Position numbers and translations under genes: made by a program
Assembly: GCA_964464815.1 (NCBI GenBank)
Contig: CAYXHF010000034.1
Location: 1-28,828 of the forward strand
DNA from: UBA11524 sp964464815
Lineage (GTDB): Bacteria; Bacillota; Clostridia; Christensenellales; Aristaeellaceae
DNA: 28,828 nucleotides
Direction of reading: 5' to 3'
Shown here: piece after piece, positions 15,196 to 23,393 of the stretch
Position numbering within the stretch: the stretch's first letter is position 1
Layout: each line of letters begins with the position of its first letter
Notes under the pieces: generated by a model
What the model was told of the DNA's origin: nothing
Databases searched by the model: none
Seen by the model: only the letters and a program-made list of their open reading frames with translations

Positions 15196-16202
15196 CTGTC
15201 AGTATAGCCGTTTTCCCACGGATTGAGCGGACGCTCCTCTTCCTCGTCGTCTTCGTCCTCATCGTCGTCATCTTCCTGAGACAGACCACGATTGACCTGC
15301 GCACCCTCGATGCGGGAGTTGATGTACTTATCAAACACCGCATTGGTGTAGCTGGCCGTGATAAAGCGGCTCAGACCAAAGCCGAAAATGACATAGTAGG
15401 CAAAGAAGACAATCAGCACCACCGGCTGGAAGGTCATGAAGAAAATCAAGCAGAAAATCAGCATCGGCACGCAGTGCAGCAGGCGAATGCCCACGCTGCC
15501 CGGCAGACGGCCAATGGCCAGAATGAAGCTGTTGCGCAGCACGGTGCGCAGGTTCATCTTATACGTCACCATCATCGGGTACATATACGTCACCGCCAGC
15601 GACCAAACCAGACCCAGCATGAGAATGAACATCTGCGGAATAATCCAAATGCCATTTTCCAAAGACATGTTGCCATAGAAGCGCCAGCAGATATACACCA
15701 GGAACGGCACACAGCCCGTGATGGCGCTGACCGCCAGACCCTGCTTCCAGTTGGCCTTGATGGCGTCCTTGTAGTCCGACCAGACAAACGCATGCTCATC
15801 GCGCGCCCAGTTGCGCGTCACATAGCACATACCCGCCGTGAACGGGCCAGTGATGGCGATGCAGGGAATCAGCAGCAGTAGCGTCATGAAAATCAGGTCA
15901 TTGGCGGTCTGATACGTCTGCGCCAGCACGGTCTGGTCCATGACATTTGACACCATGCCCGTTTCATCCACCGCCACAGCGTTGGTCAGCGTCGTCAGCA
16001 GGCTCAGGCCACCCACGGCCAGCACAATCATCACCGGCAGCCATGCCACCACATACGTCAGGTTCAGGCGGCACAGACCGCTCAGGCGTGTGCGCAGCAT
16101 TTCCAGAAACAGCTGCCAGCGCGTCTTGGGCAAATCCTCGGGATTATAGTCGCCCTTGCCGCTTTTGCCATAATAGTAGGAATTCATCAGCTTGTCAAAC
16201 AT
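15189..16202 (-). CDS. DUF624/YesL-like membrane protein
   Basis: A 337-residue integral membrane protein with about five to six hydrophobic segments, including YVVAWLPVMIVLAVGGLSLL, a segment near 115-140 (MTLLLLIPCIAITGPFTAGM), and several from 175 to 290. The pattern GPFTAGMCYVTRNWARDEHAFVW and the following KANWKQGLAVS are typical of the YesL/DUF624 family, whose role is unsettled though it often lies near sugar transport genes. The C-terminus is a cytoplasmic run of Asp and Glu (about 305-325). TAAGGAGG lies 10 nt before the ATG. It is the first gene of the probable six-gene operon, 63 nt ahead of the SASP. Confidence 0.8.
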   Translation of the reverse strand: MFDKLMNSYYYGKSGKGDYNPEDLPKTRWQLFLEMLRTRLSGLCRLNLTYVVAWLPVMIVLAVGGLSLLTTLTNAVAVDETGMVSNVMDQTVLAQTYQTANDLIFMTLLLLIPCIAITGPFTAGMCYVTRNWARDEHAFVWSDYKDAIKANWKQGLAVSAITGCVPFLVYICWRFYGNMSLENGIWIIPQMFILMLGLVWSLAVTYMYPMMVTYKMNLRTVLRNSFILAIGRLPGSVGIRLLHCVPMLIFCLIFFMTFQPVVLIVFFAYYVIFGFGLSRFITASYTNAVFDKYINSRIEGAQVNRGLSQEDDDDEDEDDEEEERPLNPWENGYTDRD

Positions 16203-16268
16203 TCGGGTTTGTCCTCCTTAGGTGTGTGTCATCCCCGATTCCACCTGTCGAGGACGATTTTTCATCTT

Positions 16269-16297
16269 ATTATACCATAATCCACAGAAAATGAAAA
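16269..16297 (-). promoter_or_regulatory. Promoter of the six-gene operon
   Basis: The minus strand reads TTTTCA, 17 nt, TATAAT, with an extended TGG before the -10. The first gene starts about 65 nt downstream. Confidence 0.65.
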
Positions 16298-16355
16298 GGG
16301 GTTGCAGATTCCCATGAAAAATGTTACGAAATAGTCAAAATTGCGATTTATGTTC

Positions 16356-16391
16356 AAAAAGCGGTGCGCAGCCTGGTTTTGCCGCGCACCG
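16356..16391 (-). terminator. Terminator of pgcA
   Basis: CGGTGCGC (16362-16369) pairs with GCGCACCG (16384-16391) around a 14-nt loop. On the minus strand CTTTTTG follows. It is 20 nt after the pgcA stop. Confidence 0.8.
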
Positions 16392-16410
16392 TAAATACTG
16401 TTTTTTTCAA

Positions 16411-18132
16411 TTAGTCCAGCAGTGCCTCCGAGGCCGCACGGAGCGCATCGTTGAGCGCCTCTGCCTTGTCCTTGGTGTCTGCGTTGGTGTTGACATAGAG
16501 CTTGATTTTGGGTTCCGTGCCCGACGGACGGACGCACACCCAATTGCCCTTTTCCAGCTCAAAGTAGAGCACATCCGACGTGGGCAGACCCGTGGGCGTC
16601 GTCACGCCACCGCTGGTGCGCGTGCCCTTCCAGTAATCGCGAACCGCCGTGACCTGCATGCCGCAGATTTCCTTGGGCGGATTTTCGCGCAGCTCCTTCA
16701 TGATTTCCTTCATGCGCGTCAGGCCGTTCTTGCCCGGCAGCGTCTTGCTGACCACCTTCTCCACAAAATAGCCGTATTCCTGGAAGATGGACTGGACATA
16801 ATCATAGAGGGTGATGCCCTTGGCCGCACAGGCGCACGCGACCTCCGCAATCAGCATGGAGGCATTCACGCCGTCCTTATCGCGCACGAACGTGCTGGAC
16901 AGGAAGCCATAGCTTTCCTCAAAGCCAAAGAGGAAGGTGTGCGAGCCGGAATCCTGGAACTGCTGAATCTTTTCGCCAATGAACTTGAAGCCCGTGAGCG
17001 TTTCAAACATTTCCACGCCAAAGGACGCCGCAATCTTGTTTGCCAGCGAGGTGGAGACAATCGACTTGACCGCCGCGCCGTTTGTGGGCAGCGTCCCCTG
17101 CTTCTGCTTGCTGGAGAGGATGTAGTGCAGCAGCACACAGCCAATCTGGTTGCCGGTCAGCAGCTGCCAATCGCCCGCACCCGTCTTGACGGCCACGCCC
17201 AGACGGTCACAGTCAGGATCGGTGGCGAAAATGACCTTCGCATCCACCTTGTCGGCCAGCGCAATGGCCAGCTTGAAGGCACCGGGATCTTCAGGATTGG
17301 GCACCTTGACGGTGGAGAAGTTCGGGTCGGGCAGCTCCTGCTCCTTGACGACAGAAACGTTGCTGATGCCTACTTCCTTCAGGATGCGGCGCACCGGCAC
17401 GTTGCCTGAGCCATGGATGGGCGTATAGACAATGGAGAGCTTGCCGCCTTCCTGCTTGAGCAGCTCCGGCTGGATGCACAGCGTCTTCACCTGCGCGATG
17501 TAGTCATCATCCACTTCCTTGTTGCCGATGATGTGCAGCAGGCCCTTTGCCTTGGCCTCTTCCTCATCCATCAGCGTGCAGTCGGTGTACTTTGTGGCGC
17601 GGATGAAGGCTGTGATGCCCTCAGCTGCCTCCGGGCCGACCTGTGCGCCGTCCTCGGCGTAGACCTTGTAGCCGTTGTACTGCGGCGGGTTGTGGCTGGC
17701 GGTGATGACAATGCCCGCAATGGCATGCAAATGGCGCACCGCATAGGACAGCACCGGCACAGGGCGCAGGGCATCAAACAGATACGCCGGAACGCCTTCC
17801 TGCGCCAGCACAAGGGCCGTGTCATGCGCGAATTCTGCTGAATAGCGGCGGCTGTCATAGGCAATCACGACGCCGCGTTTGGCATCCTCGGGCGTTTGCA
17901 ACAGATACTTCGCCAGACCCTTCGTGGCACGGCGCACATTGTAGCGGTTCATGCGGTTCATGCCCGCACCCAGCACGCCGCGCATGCCCGCCGTACCAAA
18001 GGACAGCTCGGTATAAAAGCGATCCTCGATTTCAGCCGGGTCATCGGCAATCGCGCGCAAATCGGCCACGGTATCCGCATCCTGCGCGAAATCCTTGAGC
18101 CACTGCTGATAGGCCATCGTCACATCCATCAT
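16411..18132 (-). CDS. pgcA: Phosphoglucomutase/phosphomannomutase, PgcA type
   Basis: A 573-residue cytoplasmic alpha-D-phosphohexomutase that interconverts glucose 6-phosphate and glucose 1-phosphate (and possibly the mannose or pentose equivalents), feeding nucleotide-sugar and wall polymer synthesis. The phosphoserine loop is TASHNP with S146. The metal loop is DPDCDR at about 304-309, the sugar-recognition loop is GFEESYG, and the phosphate-binding loop RPSGTEPK is near 535. All four are intact and the length fits Firmicute PgcA. AAGGAGG lies 7 nt before the ATG at 18132. It is monocistronic with its own promoter and terminator. It could supply precursors to the Pel-type locus predicted at the right edge. 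Confidence 0.95.
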   Translation of the reverse strand: MMDVTMAYQQWLKDFAQDADTVADLRAIADDPAEIEDRFYTELSFGTAGMRGVLGAGMNRMNRYNVRRATKGLAKYLLQTPEDAKRGVVIAYDSRRYSAEFAHDTALVLAQEGVPAYLFDALRPVPVLSYAVRHLHAIAGIVITASHNPPQYNGYKVYAEDGAQVGPEAAEGITAFIRATKYTDCTLMDEEEAKAKGLLHIIGNKEVDDDYIAQVKTLCIQPELLKQEGGKLSIVYTPIHGSGNVPVRRILKEVGISNVSVVKEQELPDPNFSTVKVPNPEDPGAFKLAIALADKVDAKVIFATDPDCDRLGVAVKTGAGDWQLLTGNQIGCVLLHYILSSKQKQGTLPTNGAAVKSIVSTSLANKIAASFGVEMFETLTGFKFIGEKIQQFQDSGSHTFLFGFEESYGFLSSTFVRDKDGVNASMLIAEVACACAAKGITLYDYVQSIFQEYGYFVEKVVSKTLPGKNGLTRMKEIMKELRENPPKEICGMQVTAVRDYWKGTRTSGGVTTPTGLPTSDVLYFELEKGNWVCVRPSGTEPKIKLYVNTNADTKDKAEALNDALRAASEALLD

Positions 18133-18215
18133 ATTGACGCCTCCTTAATATATGAAACGTATATTTTCGCTGCGCAGGCGCTTTTGGCACCCGCTACGGG
18201 TTTGTATCTGGTTGT

Positions 18216-18244
18216 ATTATATCGTTATCTGCCCATTTTTTCAA
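18216..18244 (-). promoter_or_regulatory. Sigma-A-type promoter of pgcA
   Basis: The minus strand reads TTGAAA, 17 nt, TATAAT, about 84 nt upstream of the ATG. Confidence 0.75.
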
Positions 18245-18306
18245 GGGTGGTTTCGGAAAAGCGGCGAAATTTTCTATTTTTTCTCTTTTTAATGGCTTTG
18301 TTTTCG

Positions 18307-18313
18307 TGTCGAA
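18307..18313 (+). promoter_or_regulatory. Possible Spo0A box
   Basis: TGTCGAA exactly matches the 0A-box consensus and lies 44 nt upstream of the -35 of the CARDB-like gene. A heptamer of this kind is expected a few times by chance in this window. Confidence 0.2.
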
Positions 18314-18356
18314 CGGATTTTCTGCGGAACAATTTACATTTCTCCGGCCGTTTCGC

Positions 18357-18386
18357 TTGACATAAGGGGCTGTTACCGAGTAAAAT
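18357..18386 (+). promoter_or_regulatory. Sigma-A-type promoter of the CARDB-like gene
   Basis: A perfect TTGACA, 18 nt, then TAAAAT. The leader to the ATG would be about 135 nt. Confidence 0.7.
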
Positions 18387-18427
18387 AGGATAGAAGAAAT
18401 GCAGCCGTTTCCAGAATTGGATACGGC

Positions 18428-18476
18428 CCGGCATGATGTCTGCCGGACGCCGCGCCTGTTGTCATGGCCTGCGGCG
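18428..18476 (+). promoter_or_regulatory. Structured 5' leader with two hairpins
   Basis: CCGGCA (18428-18433) pairs with TGCCGG (18441-18446). Immediately after, CGCCGC (18448-18453) pairs with GCGGCG (18471-18476). A strong GGAAGGAGG follows at 18484-18492 but lies too far from the chosen ATG (18527). No known riboswitch class was recognised. Confidence 0.35.
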
Positions 18477-18526
18477 CTTTGTGCGGAAGGAGGATGGGCG
18501 GTACTTGCAACCGCTCGATAGGATAT

Positions 18527-20326
18527 ATGCTCAAACAACGCGCTCTTGCTTTCCTTTGTGCCCTGCTGATGCTGCTGGGGCTTTGTTCTTTTGCCAGCGC
18601 CGAAGGGGCAACGAGTACCCTGCCGATTAAGGTGGAAATTGTGCTGTCCAAGGCGGAATTCATCGCCCCGGAGGATATCACGGTCACCATCCGCATCACC
18701 AATGTGACGGATGAAACGCTGGCCGGCCCGGTGTCGGTGCAGTACCCCAACGGCCACACCATCGACGAGTTCGGCACGCCGACCCTGGAGGCTGGCGCCA
18801 GCCAGTCCTGGACGGGCACGTGGACCGTCACCCAGAGCGAGCTGGACAACGGCAAGCTCTCCTTCGGTGTGCGCTATCCCATCAAGGATGAAAACGGTGT
18901 TGTCTCCAACGCCCGTTCCAGCTTCGCCAAGCGCATCACACAGGTGCAGGCGGAGCCCGAGGTGGAAATCGAGCGTACCATCACGCCCGGCACGGCCCGT
19001 AAGGGACAGGAAGTCAGCGTCGTGTACGAAATCCGCAATGTCGGCTCGGTCGATCTGACCAACGTCCGCATCAAGGAAAGCTCCGCTGTCTCCTCGTCCA
19101 CGGTCACGGTCGGTGATATTCCCGCTGGCGAAAAGAAGACGCATACCTTCACCGTCACCATGGGAACGAAGGACTTGACCTCCAACGCCACCATCACCTA
19201 CTCTGCCGCTGGCAAGTCCCATACCGAGAAGGTCGGCAACGCCACCCTCAAGTATGGCAACGTCAACCTGAACGCAACCCTGACCGCTGACAAGAAGGGC
19301 GGCAACCCGGGTGATACCGTCACCTTCACGCTGACGCTGAAGAACACCGGCAAGAAGGACATTACCGGCATCACTGTCACCGACCCGACGCTGGGCACGC
19401 TCTTTACCGACCTGACCGTAGCCGCTGGCAAGACCGTCACCCAGACGACGGCGCTGACCCTCACCCAGTCCGGCGAGTATCAGTTCACCGCCCGTGGCAC
19501 GCAGGGCAACACCACCATCGAGACGGCCACTGGTCGCCTGTCGCTGGTGTGCCTTGATCCGTCCCTTGCGCCGTCCCTGACGGTGGAGGCCGTGCCGAGC
19601 AGCGATGTTGTCTACAAGCTGCCCGCCGTGCTGCGCTTCACCGTGACCGTGACCAACGTCGGTAGTGCCGAGGCCAAGAACGTTTCCGTTTCTTCCTCCG
19701 GCGTGACGCTCTACACCTTCTCCTCCATCGGCGCGGGCGAATCCGCTACCTTCATGCGCGATGTTGAGGTGCAGATGACGGGCAAGTTCCGCTTCGATGC
19801 CTCCTACAAGAACGAGCTGGATGAAACCAGCACGTTTGAAGGCAACGTCATCCAGATTTCGCAGGCTGCGCCGACAAGCGTTCCGACCTCCGTGCCGGTG
19901 ACGACGCCCAAGCCCTTTGTCCCTGAGGAGCTGCCGACCACGGACAATCTGCCCGCATCGGTGGCGCAGTTCCAGGATTTGCTGACCTACCTGTACTATA
20001 TCTTCGCCGTGCTGGCGGTCATTTCTGCCCTGCTGCTGGCTGTCAGCATCTATGGCCACTTCACCGCCAAGCGCAAGGCCGCCAATGGTCAGGATCAGTT
20101 CGACATCAGCGAACGCCGCGACTACACCGAGGAGGTTGCGGAGCAAGACCGCATCATCATCGGTGGTGACGAGGACGATGCGCCCGCCGAACCGGCCGAA
20201 CCCGTGAGCAGCTTCTCCACGCCCGAAGGCGATGCGCAGGAGTTCTACACCGCCGACGACATGGAAGACGACGGTGACGCCATGGAAGACGCGAAAGCGG
20301 AAATCTACGGTCGTAAGCAGAAGTAA
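18527..20326 (+). CDS. Exported CARDB/DUF11-like repeat protein with C-terminal anchor
   Basis: A 599-residue surface protein. Residues 1-25 are a signal peptide (MLKQRALAF, hydrophobic, cut after SFASA). Four Ig-like modules of about 100-110 residues follow, each with a conserved strand pattern such as ITVTIRITNVT, VSVVYEIRNVGS, VTFTLTLKNTGK and LRFTVTVTNVGS. This is the CARDB/NEW3/DUF11 type, which usually serves as an extracellular adhesion or spacer fold. A Pro/Thr linker leads to a membrane helix (about 487-509) and an acidic cytoplasmic tail of about 90 residues. The start at 18527 is preferred because it begins the signal peptide, though its ribosome site (AGGAT) is weak. A better GGAAGGAGG lies at 18484-18492, directly against an in-frame ATG at 18494. 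Confidence 0.8.
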   Translation: MLKQRALAFLCALLMLLGLCSFASAEGATSTLPIKVEIVLSKAEFIAPEDITVTIRITNVTDETLAGPVSVQYPNGHTIDEFGTPTLEAGASQSWTGTWTVTQSELDNGKLSFGVRYPIKDENGVVSNARSSFAKRITQVQAEPEVEIERTITPGTARKGQEVSVVYEIRNVGSVDLTNVRIKESSAVSSSTVTVGDIPAGEKKTHTFTVTMGTKDLTSNATITYSAAGKSHTEKVGNATLKYGNVNLNATLTADKKGGNPGDTVTFTLTLKNTGKKDITGITVTDPTLGTLFTDLTVAAGKTVTQTTALTLTQSGEYQFTARGTQGNTTIETATGRLSLVCLDPSLAPSLTVEAVPSSDVVYKLPAVLRFTVTVTNVGSAEAKNVSVSSSGVTLYTFSSIGAGESATFMRDVEVQMTGKFRFDASYKNELDETSTFEGNVIQISQAAPTSVPTSVPVTTPKPFVPEELPTTDNLPASVAQFQDLLTYLYYIFAVLAVISALLLAVSIYGHFTAKRKAANGQDQFDISERRDYTEEVAEQDRIIIGGDEDDAPAEPAEPVSSFSTPEGDAQEFYTADDMEDDGDAMEDAKAEIYGRKQK

Positions 20327-20343
20327 TGAATTGAATCCCTTTT

Positions 20344-20378
20344 CTGCCCATGCATGCATTTGCGTGGGCAGTTTTTTT
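20344..20378 (+). terminator. Terminator of the CARDB-like gene
   Basis: CTGCCCATGCA pairs with TGCGTGGGCAG (one mismatch), followed by seven T, 17 nt after the stop. Confidence 0.9.
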
Positions 20379-20385
20379 GAAACAG

Positions 20386-20421
20386 AAAAGGACAGGCCGC
20401 ACGCAAACGGTCTGTCCTTTT
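20386..20421 (-). terminator. Terminator of the CHAP/pyrophosphatase group
   Basis: AAAAGGACAGGCCG pairs with CGGTCTGTCCTTTT (one mismatch) around an 8-nt loop, 12 nt after the stop of the gene at 20434. A T-rich stretch (CCTTTTCTGTTTC) follows on the minus strand. Confidence 0.75.
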
Positions 20422-20433
20422 GTTATATGAAAG

Positions 20434-21735
20434 TCAGTATTCATACGCCTCTGTTTCCACACCCAGCAGGGCATCCACCAGCAGCTGCATCACGCCATGT
20501 GCTTCCAGTGAGTCCATCAGCGCCTGAATCGTCTGCGCCGGTGCATGCACCAGCCACGGCAATGCGCCCTGATACAACGGCCGGGCAATGTCTGCCACCA
20601 GGGCCGACAGCGCTGGGCCATTCACAGACAGCACATTCACGCCCTGAATGTCCTCCGGTGTGTAGGCTGGCGTGGTTTGCGTCAGGTCAGGCGTTACATT
20701 TGCCTTCACCGTCATGAACTGCTCGTCATGGGTGAGGAAGGAGAGCGTCAGCGCATTGCCCTGCGCCTCGCCCTTGAGAGCGAGCTGTACGTCGCTACCA
20801 ACCAGCGTTCCCTGCGCATCCAGCTGTACAAAGAACGGAAAGCGCACCGGCCAGCTGGTCGGCAGGGAGAATTGCACGTGACCTGTCAGCCACGTTGTGT
20901 CCAGCGTCACCGTTCCGGCGGCAGCAATCGCATCGGTGTTGATAACCGCGGAGAAGCTGCCCAGCGTCGGCAGCTGCACCGTTAATTGCCATGATGTGTC
21001 CGACACTTGCAGCGCGTAGACGATTTCGTCCCCGTGGCGCCAGATTTCTCCCTGCGCCGTGCGCTCGACCTGCAAGCCGTCAGGAAAATACGCGTCCACG
21101 ACCTGCGGCAGCTGGCACAGCGCGGCGCGAATGTCCTCATTCGTGCCACTTGCCAGCCCAATTGCCTCAATGTAGTAGTACAGCGCCCGGTCTTCCTCGG
21201 CAAGGCGTGCAATTTCTTCCGCGCAGAGATGCAGATTCTCCCGCGAAAGCACACCATCCTGCTCCGTCTGCCGGAGCGCCGCCAGCGCCTGTCCGATGCC
21301 CTTCCATGCGCTGGTATGCGCATAGGGTGACACGCACAGGAATGCGTTTTGCAGCGGCCAATCCAGATGGTGATACGTCTTGACCGCAAATTCCAGCCAT
21401 GCCAGCTGATTGACCATCAGGGTCGTATCGCCCAGCCAATTGCTTTCTATGCCCCAATGGCTGTCCAGTCCATATACGCGCAGGGTTAAGGGACTTTCCG
21501 GCGCATCATGCAGGGTCGCCTGTAGCGCGATGTCAAAGGCATTCTCGCCAAGGGCCACACTGCCCTGCACATCCAGCTGCTTCAACAGCGCCTGTAGGGC
21601 ATGCGCCCACTGCTTATACGGCGCATCCACATGCATCGGGTCGATGGTCACGTCCACCTGATAGGAAAAGCCGTCTGCCAGCGCCCCTGTGCAAAGCAGC
21701 ACGCAAGCAAGCGCCAGCGCCAGTAGCCGTCGCAT
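20434..21735 (-). CDS. Secreted protein of unknown function
   Basis: A 433-residue exported protein I do not recognise. Residues 1-20 are a signal peptide (MRRLLALALACVLLCTGALA). The mature part starts with beta strands (FSYQVDVTIDPMHVD), has a helical middle (about 110-215, rich in Leu, Ala and Tyr) and a second beta-rich half with strands such as VQLALKGEAQGNALTLSF. It lacks a membrane anchor, lipobox or catalytic motif. The ATG overlaps the pyrophosphatase stop as TGATG, so translation is probably coupled; a GTG three codons upstream is possible but would start the signal peptide later. It ends the minus-strand group. Confidence 0.72.
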   Translation of the reverse strand: MRRLLALALACVLLCTGALADGFSYQVDVTIDPMHVDAPYKQWAHALQALLKQLDVQGSVALGENAFDIALQATLHDAPESPLTLRVYGLDSHWGIESNWLGDTTLMVNQLAWLEFAVKTYHHLDWPLQNAFLCVSPYAHTSAWKGIGQALAALRQTEQDGVLSRENLHLCAEEIARLAEEDRALYYYIEAIGLASGTNEDIRAALCQLPQVVDAYFPDGLQVERTAQGEIWRHGDEIVYALQVSDTSWQLTVQLPTLGSFSAVINTDAIAAAGTVTLDTTWLTGHVQFSLPTSWPVRFPFFVQLDAQGTLVGSDVQLALKGEAQGNALTLSFLTHDEQFMTVKANVTPDLTQTTPAYTPEDIQGVNVLSVNGPALSALVADIARPLYQGALPWLVHAPAQTIQALMDSLEAHGVMQLLVDALLGVETEAYEY

Positions 21736-23354
21736 CAGCCCCACAGCAACGCCAGGGCCGGAACAATCTGCTTTTTCCGGCTGACGACCTTGGGAAGCCA
21801 GACGTGGTGGTTGGTGATGTCATCGAGGTTGAAGGCCTGCTTCACCGCATCCTCGCCGCCCAGGAACACCAGCTCCGTGCCGCAGCGCAGCACGTCGGTC
21901 AGCATCATCAGGAACATGTCGTAGCCCTTGCTCTCCAGAATCTTCTGCATTTCCGGCAGAATTTCCGGCAGCCGCTCCAGCATGCGGTCAATATCCAGAC
22001 ACGTAATCTGGCAGATGCCCAGATTGTGTCCAGCAATGTGGAATTCCTTGAAGTCGGTGTTCAGCAGCTGCTGCACGGGCTTATCCGTCGCGCTGCCAGC
22101 GGAGAACATCTCGCGCCCCAGCGTTTCCAAATCAATGCCGGCAATGCGCGCCATGCGCTCGGCCATGCGGCGATCGCGCGGCGTACACGTGGGCGACTTG
22201 AACATAACCGTGTCAGACAAAATGGCCGCCGCCATCAAACCAGCCATCTTCTCCGACGGCTGCAGGCCACGCTCCTGGAACATCGTGGCGATGATGGTCG
22301 TGGTCGAGCCAACCGGTTCATTGCGCATGAACACCGGGCCGCCGGTCTGAATGTCCGCCAGACGGTGATGGTCGATAATCGCCACCACCTCGGCCTGTTC
22401 CAGACCCGGAATGGACTGGCTCTTTTCGTTATGGTCCACCAGCACCACGCGCTTGCGGCGCGGACGGAGCAGGTGATAACGGCTCAACGTGCCAACCACG
22501 CGATCCTGCTCATCCAGCACCGGGTAGGAGCGATAGCGGCTTTGCAGGACGGCATCGCGCACGTCGTCGATAAAGTCATTCAGATGGAAGTAGACCACGC
22601 CGTCGCTCTGCGCCACGCGCTGCACCGGAATGGCCTGATAAATCATACGCGCCGCACGATAGGCGTCACAGGGCGCGGCAATGATGCACGTCTTGCTGGA
22701 AAGGCCCAGATAGCTTTCCGACAGCGACCCCTGGCAGATAATCACGCAGGACGCGCCGATTTCCAACGCCTTGTCCACCACGTCCTTCTGCTGGCCGCAG
22801 ATGACGATGCTGCCCGGCTGCACACCGCGCAGGCATTCGCCGGGCGTCGGCAGGGCGATAATCACCTCGCCCGAAATGGTGTCAAAGGCATCCTCCTCGT
22901 TATTGAGGATGTGGCCTTCCAGCGCCGACAGGAGATTGAAAATCGGAATGTCCTTCACCTCCGGGCGCGTGATGCTTTCCATATCGCGCTCGGCAATGCC
23001 GCCAGCGGTCAGCATGCCATACAGGCGGCCGTCATCATACGTCACCGGCACCGCGGAGAGGTTTTCATCCGCGCGCAGCACCTCCCACGCATGGCTGATG
23101 GGCACATTCACGCCCAGCGTCGGCGGACGGTCATAATCAATATCGCGCACCTGCGTGCGGACATTGGTCAGCAGCGTCGGCGCCTCAAAGCCAAAGCGGC
23201 TGAGCAAAAACTGCGTTTCGTCATTGGGTGCGCCCTGCATGGCGGCAACATACTCATTATTGCCCAGCGCGTTATGCAGCGCCGCATACGCCATGGCCGA
23301 GACGACCGAGTCCGTGTCGGGATTGCGGTGGCCGCAGACATAAATCGGATCCAT
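21735..23354 (-). CDS. ppaC: Mn-dependent inorganic pyrophosphatase with CBS and DRTGG domains
   Basis: A 539-residue family II pyrophosphatase that splits pyrophosphate to drive biosynthesis. The DHH domain begins GHRNPDTDS, giving metal ligands H9, D13 and D15 in the same places as the Bacillus enzyme. After about residue 70 come a CBS domain, a DRTGG domain (about 130-235) and a second CBS (about 245-300). The DHH part then resumes with VDHNEKSQS and IDHHR. The DHHA2 domain closes the active site with SRKKQ near the end. CBS and DRTGG inserts make such enzymes respond to adenine nucleotides and diadenosine polyphosphates. AAAGGAG fits the ATG at 23354 (8 nt) better than the one two codons upstream. 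Confidence 0.95.
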   Translation of the reverse strand: MDPIYVCGHRNPDTDSVVSAMAYAALHNALGNNEYVAAMQGAPNDETQFLLSRFGFEAPTLLTNVRTQVRDIDYDRPPTLGVNVPISHAWEVLRADENLSAVPVTYDDGRLYGMLTAGGIAERDMESITRPEVKDIPIFNLLSALEGHILNNEEDAFDTISGEVIIALPTPGECLRGVQPGSIVICGQQKDVVDKALEIGASCVIICQGSLSESYLGLSSKTCIIAAPCDAYRAARMIYQAIPVQRVAQSDGVVYFHLNDFIDDVRDAVLQSRYRSYPVLDEQDRVVGTLSRYHLLRPRRKRVVLVDHNEKSQSIPGLEQAEVVAIIDHHRLADIQTGGPVFMRNEPVGSTTTIIATMFQERGLQPSEKMAGLMAAAILSDTVMFKSPTCTPRDRRMAERMARIAGIDLETLGREMFSAGSATDKPVQQLLNTDFKEFHIAGHNLGICQITCLDIDRMLERLPEILPEMQKILESKGYDMFLMMLTDVLRCGTELVFLGGEDAVKQAFNLDDITNHHVWLPKVVSRKKQIVPALALLWG

Positions 23355-23393
23355 GTTCATTTCTCCTTTCAGCGTCCCTGCTTGCTTCCAAAG

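Larger units (their letters stand above)
18133..18526. other. Divergent intergenic region between pgcA and the CARDB-like gene
   Basis: About 390 bp with opposed promoters for the two genes, a perfect TGTCGAA heptamer (18307-18313), which is the Spo0A-box consensus, and a structured leader on the plus side. Confidence 0.6.

Noticed and set aside
18194..20359. 721-codon minus-strand frame opposite the CARDB-like gene
   Set aside because: The opposite strand has a signal peptide, repeated Ig-like modules and a membrane anchor. The mirror frame resembles no protein and runs through the pgcA promoter.
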